In this document: positions 1 through 8,105 of the stretch, piece by piece
How the letters are laid out: each line of letters begins with the position of its first letter
Position numbering within the stretch: position 1 is the stretch's first letter
Assembly (NCBI GenBank): GCA_016845445.1
Contig: JAERSU010000269.1
Coordinates: 1 to 35,314, forward strand
DNA from: Oceanospirillaceae bacterium
GTDB lineage: Bacteria > Pseudomonadota > Gammaproteobacteria > Pseudomonadales > Balneatricaceae
Length of the DNA: 35,314 bases
Direction of reading: 5' to 3'
Notes under the pieces: generated by a model
Told to the model about the DNA's origin: nothing
Databases searched by the model: none
The model's input: only the letters and a program-made list of their open reading frames with translations
Program-made: the position numbers and the translations under genes

Positions 1-597
1 CACCGCTTGGGTGCGATTGGTGACGCCGAGCTTACGGAAAATTTCGGTCACGTGAGCGCGAATAGTGGCATCAGTGACATTCAGCTCATCGGCAATCTGC
101 TTGTTATACAAGCCTTCTGCCACCATGGTCAAGACACGTAATTGTTGTGGTGTTAGGGCGGCAATGCGCTCGGCAGGCAGATCTTCGTCGTCGCTTTGGG
201 TGGCAGGTGGCAAATCCACTGGCAACCACACTTGGCCCTCTAGCACAGCATCGACGGCCTTGAGGATATCATCGTTGGCCGCGGATTTAATCAGAAAACC
301 ACTGGCACCTAAGCGCATGGCCTTGTGAATGACATCTGGATTTTCATTGCCAGAGACCACCAATACCGGCACCGATTCGTAGTTTTCCAATACTTGAATA
401 AGACCAGTAAAACCAAAGGCTTCAGGAATGTGCAGATCGAGCAATAAGAGGTCGACATCATCATCCAATTTGAGCTGATCCAACAGCTCTGTCAGGGTGC
501 CAGCTTCGGCCACATGGCAGCCTGGTTTGGCCTTCTCCAAGGTGTGTACCAAAGCAGTACGAAACAGCGGATGATCGTCTGCGACTAATATCTTCAT
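1..597 (-). CDS. LuxR/FixJ-family response regulator (3' end outside window)
   Basis: Two-component response regulator, probably a DNA-binding transcription factor. Translating the minus strand from ATG at 597 gives MKILVADDHP followed by a receiver domain (about residues 1-120). The acidic pair is D7/D8, the likely phospho-acceptor is D54 in LLLDLHIPE, and the conserved Lys is in GFLIKS. A LuxR-type helix-turn-helix starts near residue 150 (LTPQQLRVLTMVAEGL, then NKQIADELNVTDATIRAHV). 199 codons are visible and the frame is open to base 1, so only the last few codons are missing. The cognate kinase is not in the window, so the signal is unknown. Family assignment is firm; regulon is unknown. 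Confidence 0.93.
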   Translation of the reverse strand, partial: MKILVADDHPLFRTALVHTLEKAKPGCHVAEAGTLTELLDQLKLDDDVDLLLLDLHIPEAFGFTGLIQVLENYESVPVLVVSGNENPDVIHKAMRLGASGFLIKSAANDDILKAVDAVLEGQVWLPVDLPPATQSDDEDLPAERIAALTPQQLRVLTMVAEGLYNKQIADELNVTDATIRAHVTEIFRKLGVTNRTQAV

Positions 598-732
598 TGC
601 GACCTCATGCATAGCGGTTGAGTTTACTGACAGAAACCGGCCCATAGCCTATAGCAGATGCCTGTCTAGGAATATGCCTGCAGGGGTAAATTTAGACAAA
701 TATCTAAGCCAATGGCAATAGGCTTACATCAA

Positions 733-1077
733 TTAATCTACCCAAACCCAACGTAATGGCTCGCCAAAATCATCATAGATCCATTTTTTACGACCTTGGC
801 GTCGTTTGTTAGGGGCAAAGGCAGGTTGTTTTTTTGCTTGTTTGCGCTTTTCAATATTCGCCACCACATCCGGTACCGGCGTGCGCACGCCTGCACTACC
901 GGTAAAACACACTGGGTGACGATTAAATCCGTCAGGTGCCACACCACTTTGCCCTTTTGGTACTTCGGTAACACTACCGCCGGCGGCCAAGAAGGCATCC
1001 ACATCAGCTTGCAGTTGACGCTTCACTTGACGCTTATCCGGTGCTTTGGGAAGTGGTTGTTTTGGCACAATTGCCAT
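733..1077 (-). CDS. small conserved-looking protein of unknown function
   Basis: I do not recognise a function. The product is 114 residues from ATG 1077, which has AAGGTG six bases upstream. An in-frame TTG at 1098 would add seven residues but lacks a good ribosome site. The N-terminal half is basic and contains VDAFLAAGGSVTEVPKG, a pattern I associate with small Pseudomonas-type hypothetical proteins of the 'AFLxxGGxIxxVPxG' kind. The C-terminal half is Lys/Arg/Gln-rich (IEKRKQAKKQ, NKRRQGRKKW) and ends in aromatic residues. There is no signal peptide or membrane segment, so it is probably cytoplasmic and may bind nucleic acid; that is inference from charge only. It lies alone between the regulator gene and a divergent dehydratase. 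Confidence 0.7.
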   Translation of the reverse strand: MAIVPKQPLPKAPDKRQVKRQLQADVDAFLAAGGSVTEVPKGQSGVAPDGFNRHPVCFTGSAGVRTPVPDVVANIEKRKQAKKQPAFAPNKRRQGRKKWIYDDFGEPLRWVWVD

Positions 1078-1234
1078 GCATGACACCTTGCTGGACAAGT
1101 GCGTCCAACTCGAATTTTTACAACAGACCGCACAGTTTACCAGCTCGTGCTATATCTACCAAATTTCCCTTGGCGGGGGTTTCCATGTATGCCTATAATC
1201 AAGCCTCAGACAACCTATTATCGCCTTGCCTACC

Positions 1235-2209
1235 ATGCTCAAATACGCCCATATTTTAAGCGCTTTTAATCGTCTAGATGGACACAGCATTCGCACCCCC
1301 TTATTAGAATCCGAGGCCATTAACCAACGCCTTGGCGGGCGCATACTGTTTAAATGCGAAGCCTTGCAGCGCACCGGTTCGTTCAAATTTCGCGGTGCTT
1401 ATAACAAGCTGCGACTGCTTGCCGATGAGGGGGTGAGTGGCGTGGTGGCTTATTCTTCCGGCAATCACGCGCAAGGCGTTGCCCTAGCCGCCCAACTGCT
1501 CGGCATGGTTGCAGTCATTGTCATGCCAGCCGATGCGCCTGCCATAAAAATCAACAACACCCGCCGACTGGGGGCCGAAGTGGTGCTCTACGATCGCTAT
1601 ACCCAAGCTAGAGAGGAAATTGGTGACAGGCTAGCCACCCAGCGCAACCTCAGCCTTGTGAAACCTTATGATGATCTAGACATTATCGCCGGACAAGGCA
1701 CCGTGGGATTAGAGATTGTGCAACAACTCAATATTCTAGGCCTAACTCCTGATCAACTAATTGCCCCATGCGGCGGTGGCGGACTCATTAGCGGCACAGC
1801 GGTAGCAGTACATCAAAGCTTTGCCGAGTGCCAAATATTTAGTGCCGAACCAGAGCACTTTGATGACACGGCTCGCTCTTTGGCAAGGGGCACACATCAA
1901 GTCAATGATGCTCAAGCCCGCAGTATTTGCGATGCCATAGTCACACCCACACCGGGACAGCTTACTTTGCCAATCATGCTAGAGCACTTGCACGCAGGCC
2001 TAAGGGCAACCGATCAGCAAGTGCTGCAAGCCATGGCCTTATGCATGCAGGAATTAAAGACCATTGTTGAACCGGGAGGTTGTGTGAGCTTAGCTGCCCT
2101 ATTGGCTGGCGAGTTAGACAGCGCAAACAAGATCACTGTGGTAGTGCTATCCGGTGGCAATGCTGATAACGACATGCTGCAAAGCGCAATGACGTTTCAA
2201 GCAAATTAA
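1235..2209 (+). CDS. PLP-dependent threonine/serine dehydratase (catabolic type)
   Basis: Fold-type II PLP enzyme likely to deaminate L-threonine or L-serine to the 2-oxo acid and ammonia. About 324 residues from ATG 1235; a TTG at 1226 is an alternative start and neither has a strong ribosome site. The Schiff-base Lys is K51 in GSFKFRGAYN. SSGNHAQG (about 74-81) is the substrate-carboxylate loop and CGGGGLISG (about 179-187) is the phosphate-binding glycine loop. There is no C-terminal ACT domain, so it is not the isoleucine-feedback IlvA type. Serine racemase and threo-3-hydroxyaspartate ammonia-lyase share this architecture and cannot be excluded. Its stop overlaps the stop of the convergent downstream gene. 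Confidence 0.9.
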   Translation: MLKYAHILSAFNRLDGHSIRTPLLESEAINQRLGGRILFKCEALQRTGSFKFRGAYNKLRLLADEGVSGVVAYSSGNHAQGVALAAQLLGMVAVIVMPADAPAIKINNTRRLGAEVVLYDRYTQAREEIGDRLATQRNLSLVKPYDDLDIIAGQGTVGLEIVQQLNILGLTPDQLIAPCGGGGLISGTAVAVHQSFAECQIFSAEPEHFDDTARSLARGTHQVNDAQARSICDAIVTPTPGQLTLPIMLEHLHAGLRATDQQVLQAMALCMQELKTIVEPGGCVSLAALLAGELDSANKITVVVLSGGNADNDMLQSAMTFQAN

Positions 2210-2748
2210 TCTGCCATGGTGATATCAATATTCACCTTAACAAAATCACCTTTGGAATAGGATATGGGGGTCATTAACTGCCAAATCTGACCACCAAATT
2301 CAATGTAGGTTTTGTAACCGGTAATTTCTTGCACGGTCTTTTGCTGCATCACCATTTCACAAACTTCCTGATTACGGTATCCCGTAATCACCTGTTGTTG
2401 CTGCGGCTTACCAACCTGACCATCCACCATTTCTGCACCAATAATGGCGCCCAATAAGGTGGCCGCATCTTTGCCGGCACCGTCACCAACCTGTGAACCA
2501 AGCAAGCCACCAAAAATAGCACCGGCGGCCTTGTCAGCCACGGATGGCTGAGCATTGGTGGTCGAAGTGGTGCCATACACAGCTACCTGCTCAATACGAC
2601 AAGACTTGACGGGCACTTCCTTTATCACATTACTGGAAACAGAATCCGATTCCTGCAAAACCTTAACCAACACCTGAGCGGCATTAGCACTTGTCGCCAA
2701 ACCTAGGCTCAATCCCAAACCGACGGCAACGGAAACTAGTCTATTCAT
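2206..2748 (-). CDS. secreted glycine-zipper (17 kDa/SlyB-like) protein
   Basis: Predicted envelope protein of 180 residues. ATG 2748 was chosen because AGGAGT stands eight bases upstream and it opens directly on a signal peptide (MNRLVSVAVGLGLSLGLATSANAA); the longer frame upstream has no such support. The central part, about residues 73-110, is rich in Gly/Ala at regular spacing (AAGAIFGGLLGSQVGDGAGKD, LLGAIIGAEM), the glycine-zipper 2TM pattern of SlyB and Rickettsia 17 kDa antigen relatives. No lipobox Cys follows the signal peptide, so it is probably soluble or peripheral in the periplasm rather than a lipoprotein. It follows glcF on the same strand but a 136-base gap suggests its own promoter. 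Confidence 0.82.
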   Translation of the reverse strand: MNRLVSVAVGLGLSLGLATSANAAQVLVKVLQESDSVSSNVIKEVPVKSCRIEQVAVYGTTSTTNAQPSVADKAAGAIFGGLLGSQVGDGAGKDAATLLGAIIGAEMVDGQVGKPQQQQVITGYRNQEVCEMVMQQKTVQEITGYKTYIEFGGQIWQLMTPISYSKGDFVKVNIDITMAD

Positions 2749-2884
2749 GGGTCTACTCCTTATGTTCCAGATAAACCTTGACTGGTATAAATTCAGTATA
2801 ACCCTATAGACTAGCCTCAAGTCTAGAAATTCCCTTAATTTTGCAAAGATTCTGTAAAGACATTGATCCAAAACCACAACTGAC

Positions 2885-4093
2885 TTAATCCGTAAGCAAC
2901 TCTAACCAGTGCTTAACGGGGACGTTTGCTTTGCCACCCAAGTGTAGCTGACAACCAATATTGGCGGTGACGATCATGTCAGGATTGTCCATACTCAAAT
3001 CTGCCAGCTTATTGTCCCTTAGCTGGTGACTCAAATCTGCTTGCAGCAAAGAATAGGTACCTGCCGAACCACAACATAGGTGGTCATTGCGGGTCTGGGT
3101 GAGTGCAAAACCCTGCTCTTGCAACAACGCCTGCACTTTACCCGGTAACTGCAAGGCGTGTTGCTGGGTACAAGGGCAATGCACAGCTATTCGCTGCTGA
3201 ATAACTGGTATATGCAATTTAGTTAAGTCTTCTTGTGCCAGAATATCGGCAATGTCCCGACTCATGGCCGACACCTTGGCAGCCTTGTCGGCATAATCGG
3301 TATCGTCACGCAATAGGTAGCCATATTCCTGCAAGGTAGCCCCACAACCCGATGCGGTAATGACAATCGCTTCAGCACCCTTTTCTATATGTGGCCAGAG
3401 CGCATCGATGTTGGCTTTTATCTTTTGCAAACCCTGTTGATGGGCATTTAAATGCAGATCAACCGCCCCGCAGCAGCCCGTTTGTTGCACTGGCTGCAAC
3501 TTGATGCCCAACTTCCCCAACACCTTGGCCGCTGCAAGATCGGTATTGGGAGCGGCACTGGCCTGGGCACAACCTGGCAAGCTCAACATCACCCGCGAAG
3601 ACTCCACCGCAAGCAAGCTGATGGTTTTCACAGGCTTAGGGATATGCCCCTTTAACAAGGCAGGTAACAAGGGTCGAAATATCTGCCCCAAGGCCAACAA
3701 GGGGCCAAATCGCCAGCGATAAGGCAGCACCTGACGCAAGCTCCAACGCAGCAGTCGCTGGCTTACCGGGCGCGGGGCTTTTTGCTCGGCAACCACACGA
3801 CCTAGATCAACAAGATGGCCATATTCAACACCTGAAGGACAGGTAGTTTCGCAACTACGGCAGGTTAAACAACGATCCAAGTGCTCCCGTGTGGCCGCTG
3901 TCACCGGCTCCCCTTCAAACATGGATTTCATCATGTAGATGCGTCCACGAGGGCTGTCGCGCTCATCGCCTAACTGCAAATAAGTGGGGCAGGTAGCCGT
4001 ACAAAATCCGCAATGCACACAGGCCTGCAATATCTCTTCAGCCACCTTAAATTTAGGCTCAGCTTTAAATTCTTGGGCGAATTCAGTTTTCAT
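2885..4093 (-). CDS. glcF: glycolate oxidase iron-sulfur subunit GlcF
   Basis: Electron-transfer subunit of glycolate dehydrogenase (GlcDEF), which oxidises glycolate to glyoxylate and passes electrons toward the respiratory chain at the inner membrane. 402 residues, normal for GlcF. Two ferredoxin-type clusters are visible: C25-x2-C28-x2-C31-x3-C35 and C75-x2-C78-x2-C81-x3-C85. These are followed by two CCG-type domains (QTGCCGAVDLH and HLCCGSAGTYS). It starts two bases after the glcE stop, the last gene of a tight glcD-glcE-glcF operon. Recognition is secure from cluster pattern and neighbours. Confidence 0.96.
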   Translation of the reverse strand: MKTEFAQEFKAEPKFKVAEEILQACVHCGFCTATCPTYLQLGDERDSPRGRIYMMKSMFEGEPVTAATREHLDRCLTCRSCETTCPSGVEYGHLVDLGRVVAEQKAPRPVSQRLLRWSLRQVLPYRWRFGPLLALGQIFRPLLPALLKGHIPKPVKTISLLAVESSRVMLSLPGCAQASAAPNTDLAAAKVLGKLGIKLQPVQQTGCCGAVDLHLNAHQQGLQKIKANIDALWPHIEKGAEAIVITASGCGATLQEYGYLLRDDTDYADKAAKVSAMSRDIADILAQEDLTKLHIPVIQQRIAVHCPCTQQHALQLPGKVQALLQEQGFALTQTRNDHLCCGSAGTYSLLQADLSHQLRDNKLADLSMDNPDMIVTANIGCQLHLGGKANVPVKHWLELLTD

Positions 4094-4095
4094 AG

Positions 4096-5136
4096 TTACA
4101 TCCAGGAGTACAGGCGGCCAGGATTAAAAATAGCCTGGTCATCAAAGGCTGCCTTGAGGTTTTGCTGCAAGCGCTGGCTGGTTTTATCAAGTTCACCATT
4201 GACCTCTTGTTGTCGATCTCCGCCAGCATATTGCACCGCTCCAGCTGGTTTGGCAGCTGTTTGTTTTAGGCACTGCCAACGTTGCGCACCCGCCCAATTT
4301 AACAGGCAATCATCCCCTACCATGGTATGACTGTCATTGGCTGCTACATTTGTGCGCCACAATATCTCGTCGGCTTGGGGCTGCAGCAGAGTCTGCTCAC
4401 GCACCTGTTGCCACAGTTTATGGGCTTCATGCATGGGCATTTCACTGCCGCCTAGTTGTTGGGCGGCAGCTTGTAAAGTGGCAGGCTCGCCCTGTAAACG
4501 TACAATAACTTGACCCTGCCAATAAACCACCGCAGTAACCGGCAAGGTTTGGCAAAAAAACCGACTCATATAGGTCAAGGCTTGGGGCAGAGGCATGGGC
4601 ATCATGAGCGTTTTCTCTGCCCGAAACTGTGGCAATACCTTTAGGCTGACATCGGTAATCAAGCCCAAAGTACCCATAGCGCCAACCTGCGTACGCGACA
4701 CATCAAAGCCGGCGACGTTCTTCATTACCTGACCACCAAAATGCATATGCTCGGCTTTACCATTAATTAAACCCAAACCCAGTACACTATCACGCACGCC
4801 ACCAAACCAGGGGGTAGCTAAACCGGATTGGTTGGCAGCCAGGGTGCCACCAATGGTTGCTCGCTGCGCGTAACAGGGGGGTTCAAAAGGCAAGCGTTGA
4901 TTATGCTCAGCCAACAACTGATTAATGTCGCTAATACGCGTACCACTGCGCACACGCAATACCAACTCAGTGGGCGAATAGCTAATCACCCCCGTATGAG
5001 CGCTTACATTGAGAGTTTGACCTGTTGCTTGACGTCCCAAATGTGCCTTGCTATTACCGGCAACAATATTTAACGGTGTAGCAGTGGCCACAGCATCAGC
5101 TATCTGGGCACGCAATTCATTGGTTAAATCAGTCAT
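4096..5136 (-). CDS. glcE: glycolate oxidase FAD-binding subunit GlcE
   Basis: Second flavin-fold subunit of the glycolate dehydrogenase complex. 346 residues. The N-terminal half is a PCMH-type FAD-binding domain: GNSKAHLGRQATGQTLNVS, then RSGTRISDINQLLAEHNQRL, then GGTLAANQSGLATPWFGGVRDSVLG. It contains the VMKNVAGFDVSR stretch typical of GlcE and ends with FNPGRLY. The start has GGAG eight bases upstream and overlaps the end of glcD by eight bases, indicating translational coupling. Confidence 0.95.
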   Translation of the reverse strand: MTDLTNELRAQIADAVATATPLNIVAGNSKAHLGRQATGQTLNVSAHTGVISYSPTELVLRVRSGTRISDINQLLAEHNQRLPFEPPCYAQRATIGGTLAANQSGLATPWFGGVRDSVLGLGLINGKAEHMHFGGQVMKNVAGFDVSRTQVGAMGTLGLITDVSLKVLPQFRAEKTLMMPMPLPQALTYMSRFFCQTLPVTAVVYWQGQVIVRLQGEPATLQAAAQQLGGSEMPMHEAHKLWQQVREQTLLQPQADEILWRTNVAANDSHTMVGDDCLLNWAGAQRWQCLKQTAAKPAGAVQYAGGDRQQEVNGELDKTSQRLQQNLKAAFDDQAIFNPGRLYSWM

Positions 5137-6568
5137 GCTGAATACTCCGGTATTCCTGACAGTACTTTAATGTTGGAATCGCTTTACCTGGATTGAGAAT
5201 TTCCTGCCCATCAAATGCCTGCTTTACTGCTCTAAACTGGGCCAATTCCTGGTCACTAAACTGATAGGGCATCTGCGGCATTTTCTCTAATCCCACGCCG
5301 TGTTCACCAGTAATGGTGCCACCCACATCCACGCACAAGGTAAGTATATCGCCACCACAGGCTTCGGCTTTTTCTAGTTCACCTGGCTTACTGGCATCGA
5401 ACAAGATCAAGGGATGCAAATTACCATCACCAGCATGGAAGACATTGGCCACTGGTAGGCCGTATTGCTCTGACAGAGCTTGAATGCGGGTCAACACATG
5501 GCCTACCTGACTACGCGGAATAGTGCCATCCATACAATAATAGTCAGGTGATATGCGGCCCACGGCCGGGAAAGCCGATTTGCGCCCCAACCAAAGTTTA
5601 GCTGCCTCATGGGCATCTTTGGCAATACGCATACTTGTGGCCCCAGCCGCCTTGAAGCAGGCTTCTACCTCACTTAACTGGGCGGCCACTTCGGCTTGGG
5701 TACCATCCAGTTCACAGATCAATAGTGCTGCAGCATCTTTTGGATAGCCTACCTTAACAAAGTCTTCTGCTGCCTCGATAGCCAGCTTATCCATCATTTC
5801 CAAACCGGCAGGTATGACACCGCCACCAATCAAATCAGCCACCGCATCACCAGCCGCGGTAACAGAATCAAATCCAGCCATTAACACCTGCACTTTTTCT
5901 GCCCGTGGTAGCAAGCGTACGCGGGCTTCTACCACGGCACCTAACAAGCCTTCAGAGCCAGCTGTCAAGGCAACCAGGTCCATACCGGGCGTATCAAAAC
6001 CTGGACCACCAAAAGTAACCAGCTCACCCTCGATGGTTACCATGGTTACAGACAGCAAGTTGTTCACCGTCAAACCATATTTCAGGCAGTGTACACCACC
6101 GGAGTTTTCTGCCACATTGCCACCAATGGTGCAGGCAATTTGTGAAGAAGGGTCCGGTGCATAATACAAGCCATAGGGGGCTGCAGCTTCGCTGAGGGCA
6201 AGATTACGTACACCAGGTTGCACAGTGGCCTGGGCCAACTGCGCATCAATATCTACGATTTTGTTAAACTTGGTCATGACCAGCAACACGCCGCTGGCAT
6301 TTGGCATGGCACCAGCACACAAGCCAGTAGCCGCACCGCGCACCACCACCGGTACCGCATGCTGATGGCAATAGGCCATCACCGCCTGCACCTGGGCAAC
6401 AGTATCAGGCAATACAGTAACCCACGGCATCTGCTTATACACCGCCAAGCCATCACACTCGAAGGGGCGCTGGTTTTCATCGTCACATAACACCTGAGCT
6501 GGGGCGACGATATTCGTCATTGCCTGGGCCAATTGCTGCCTGGGCATTGCGGTTTGCATGCTAGTCAT
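5129..6568 (-). CDS. glcD: glycolate oxidase catalytic FAD subunit GlcD
   Basis: Catalytic flavoprotein of glycolate dehydrogenase (glycolate to glyoxylate). 479 residues from ATG 6568, chosen over ATG 6574 because AGGA lies about six bases upstream of the former and almost touches the latter. The FAD-binding PCMH domain shows VVVRGAATGLCAGAMP, YAPDPSSQIACTIGGNVAENSGG and LTAGSEGLLGAVVEARVRLLP. The C-terminal FAD-oxidase domain has NVFHAGDGNLHPLILFD and a GEHGVGLEK motif, then LNPGKAIPT. First gene of the glc operon and divergent from a GntR/FadR-type regulator at 6789, the usual glc arrangement. glcB (malate synthase) is not in the window. Confidence 0.96.
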   Translation of the reverse strand: MTSMQTAMPRQQLAQAMTNIVAPAQVLCDDENQRPFECDGLAVYKQMPWVTVLPDTVAQVQAVMAYCHQHAVPVVVRGAATGLCAGAMPNASGVLLVMTKFNKIVDIDAQLAQATVQPGVRNLALSEAAAPYGLYYAPDPSSQIACTIGGNVAENSGGVHCLKYGLTVNNLLSVTMVTIEGELVTFGGPGFDTPGMDLVALTAGSEGLLGAVVEARVRLLPRAEKVQVLMAGFDSVTAAGDAVADLIGGGVIPAGLEMMDKLAIEAAEDFVKVGYPKDAAALLICELDGTQAEVAAQLSEVEACFKAAGATSMRIAKDAHEAAKLWLGRKSAFPAVGRISPDYYCMDGTIPRSQVGHVLTRIQALSEQYGLPVANVFHAGDGNLHPLILFDASKPGELEKAEACGGDILTLCVDVGGTITGEHGVGLEKMPQMPYQFSDQELAQFRAVKQAFDGQEILNPGKAIPTLKYCQEYRSIQHD

Positions 6569-6616
6569 AAGCATTCCTGTGATTGAGTATTAACCAAGAT
6601 TGCAGCGAAATATAAG

Positions 6617-6635
6617 TGGTAATATTTTTTTACCA
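6617..6635. promoter_or_regulatory. candidate regulator operator, inverted repeat TGGTAA-N7-TTACCA
   Basis: Perfect 6-bp inverted repeat, AT-rich spacer, between the glcD start and the divergent FadR-type gene. FadR/GlcC-family operators are built on TGGT/ACCA half-sites, so position and sequence fit. The spacer is longer than the usual three bases, so this is inference. Confidence 0.45.
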
Positions 6636-6692
6636 TTAATAGCGCAAAGCATAGCATAACCATAAATTACGGTAAATAGGCAACCAAATGCT

Positions 6693-6709
6693 GGTATGTT
6701 TAGCATACC
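6693..6709. promoter_or_regulatory. candidate operator, inverted repeat GGTATG-N5-CATACC
   Basis: Second perfect inverted repeat in the glcD/regulator intergenic region, about 60 bp from the first and upstream of the putative regulator promoter. It could be the regulator's own site or part of the glcD promoter region. No experimental or consensus support beyond symmetry and location. Confidence 0.4.
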
Positions 6710-6744
6710 TTAATAGTGCTAGTCCCTAGGCAACTGAGTATTAA

Positions 6745-6774
6745 TTGCTTACAATGCTTGGCACAGGTATATAT
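6745..6774 (+). promoter_or_regulatory. possible sigma-70 promoter of the glc regulator
   Basis: TTGCTT (6745-6750), 17 bases, then TATATA (6768-6773). The implied transcript start is only some ten bases before ATG 6789, so the mRNA would have a very short leader, consistent with the absence of a Shine-Dalgarno there. Weak inference from hexamers alone. Confidence 0.35.
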
Positions 6775-6788
6775 GGATTACTGGCTTT

Positions 6789-7562
6789 ATGTCCTTTAGC
6801 AAACTTACCCAACCCAAGGTTGCCGACGTCATCATTGACCATCTGGAACAGATGATTGTTGAGGGCAGCCTCCACCCGGGCCAACAGCTACCATCAGAAC
6901 GCGACCTAGCTTTACAGCTGGAAGTGTCTCGCCCATCTTTACGAGAAGCCATCAAACTTCTGGTAGAAAAAGGCCTGCTTGTCAGTAAACATGGTGGCGG
7001 CACTCAAGTATCCGAAGCCGCCGGCCTGCAGTTTAATAACCCACTCACGGAGTTATTGCTGCGTGACGCTCAGGGCCAGGAAGACCTACTGGAGTTTCGC
7101 CATACCCTAGAAGGCAACATCGCTTATCTAGCAGCCATGCGGGCCACCGATCTAGATAAGGATATGCTCGGTAAAGCATACCAGCGCCTGCAAAGCAGCC
7201 ACGCCAGTGACGAAGGCATCATGGAAGCTGACGCGGATGCCAATTTTCACCTCACCATTGCTGCTGCCTGCCACAATCGGGTGTTACTGCACACCATGCG
7301 CGCCCTATTTGATGTGCTGTCCAACAATGTCCATCAAAACCTGGTGCTCGCCTCGGGCACCAGCACTTCTCGAGAGCACATCCGCCAACAACACGCCCAA
7401 CTGTATAACAGCATCATTAATGGCCAAGCCGAAGCAGCCCGTGACGCTGCCCATGATCATATGCGCTATTTGGAACAGTTGCTCAATGAGCAGAATCGCC
7501 ATCAGCATCGTCGCCTGACTGCTGCCCGCCACCAATCCTCTTGGAACGAACAAAATCAATGA
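6789..7562 (+). CDS. FadR-subfamily GntR transcriptional regulator, likely glycolate operon regulator
   Basis: 257-residue one-component regulator. Residues about 8-75 form a GntR winged helix-turn-helix (VADVIIDHLEQMIVEGSLHPGQ, LPSERDLALQLEVSRPSLREAI, then the wing VSKHGGGTQVS). The rest is an all-helical FCD ligand domain with metal/ligand-type residues (EFRHTLEGNIAYLAA, DANFHLTIAAACHN, HAQLYNSIINGQAEAA, HDHMRYLEQLL). It is divergent from glcDEF and two inverted repeats lie between them, so a GlcC-like role in sensing glycolate or a related acid is the best guess. PdhR and LldR relatives look similar; I do not assign a symbol. ATG 6789 has no clear ribosome site. Confidence 0.88.
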   Translation: MSFSKLTQPKVADVIIDHLEQMIVEGSLHPGQQLPSERDLALQLEVSRPSLREAIKLLVEKGLLVSKHGGGTQVSEAAGLQFNNPLTELLLRDAQGQEDLLEFRHTLEGNIAYLAAMRATDLDKDMLGKAYQRLQSSHASDEGIMEADADANFHLTIAAACHNRVLLHTMRALFDVLSNNVHQNLVLASGTSTSREHIRQQHAQLYNSIINGQAEAARDAAHDHMRYLEQLLNEQNRHQHRRLTAARHQSSWNEQNQ

Positions 7563-7665
7563 TCCTCCTCATGTTAGCCAAAAGAATAAGGATATAACCT
7601 CTGGTTTTAGTAGAGCTAACCAGCAAATGGCGCTAAAATAGCCATTACCTACAGGAGACATTATT

Positions 7666-7992
7666 ATGAACAACATTCGCTCTATTGCACTGCTGGTTGG
7701 CTTGCTATTTAGCAGCTTCTCTTTCGCTAGCATGTCTGCCGCCATGGAAGCCATCAACGCTGGTGATTACCAAACCGCCGCCTCTTTGCTGGCTGCTGAA
7801 GTAGCTTCCGAAGACGCCGAAGCACAATACCAAATGGGTCTGTTACTGGCTGACGGCAAAGGCGTTGCCGCCAACATGGATGAAGCCGTTGCCCATATGC
7901 AACTTGCTGCCATGCAAGAGCACGAAGCAGCTATTGAATGGCTAACCTCACGTGGTATCGAGCCAGAAGGCAATCCAGAAGACGATTGCTAA
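7666..7992 (+). CDS. small secreted Sel1/TPR-like repeat protein
   Basis: 108-residue protein with a clear signal peptide (MNNIRSIALLVGLLFSSFSFAS) and AGGAGA eight bases before ATG 7666. The mature part contains AINAGDYQTAASLLAAEVASEDAEAQYQMGLLLADGKGVAANMDEAVAHMQLAA. That is about one and a half Sel1-type helical repeats (AQYxMGxLLxxGxGVxxNxxEAVxxxxxAA). It probably acts in the periplasm as a protein-binding module; the partner is unknown. It is monocistronic, followed directly by a strong terminator. Confidence 0.83.
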   Translation: MNNIRSIALLVGLLFSSFSFASMSAAMEAINAGDYQTAASLLAAEVASEDAEAQYQMGLLLADGKGVAANMDEAVAHMQLAAMQEHEAAIEWLTSRGIEPEGNPEDDC

Positions 7993-8004
7993 TTACCCTT
8001 CCAC

Positions 8005-8041
8005 AAAAAGCCGCCTCAGTTAACCCTCAGGCGGCTTTTTT
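8005..8041 (+). terminator. Rho-independent terminator after the Sel1-like gene
   Basis: A 12-bp stem (AAAAAGCCGCCT pairing with AGGCGGCTTTTT) around a 12-base loop, ending in a T run. Thirteen bases after the stop codon at 7992. The A-rich left flank could also let it work on the opposite strand. Confidence 0.92.
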
Positions 8042-8105
8042 ATGCTCTCTAAAAGGGTTACTATAGCTAGCAAGCAAGATTTTCCACCCCACTGGTAAGA
8101 CACTC

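Noticed and set aside
692-707. TTAGA-N6-TCTAA dyad upstream of the LuxR-type response regulator
   Set aside because: Short, AT-rich and without a matching consensus; 95 bases from the start, so too weak to call an operator.
7601-7623. CTGG...CCAG hairpin before the Sel1-like gene
   Set aside because: Stem has a two-base bulge and no T tract, so neither terminator nor known riboswitch could be supported.
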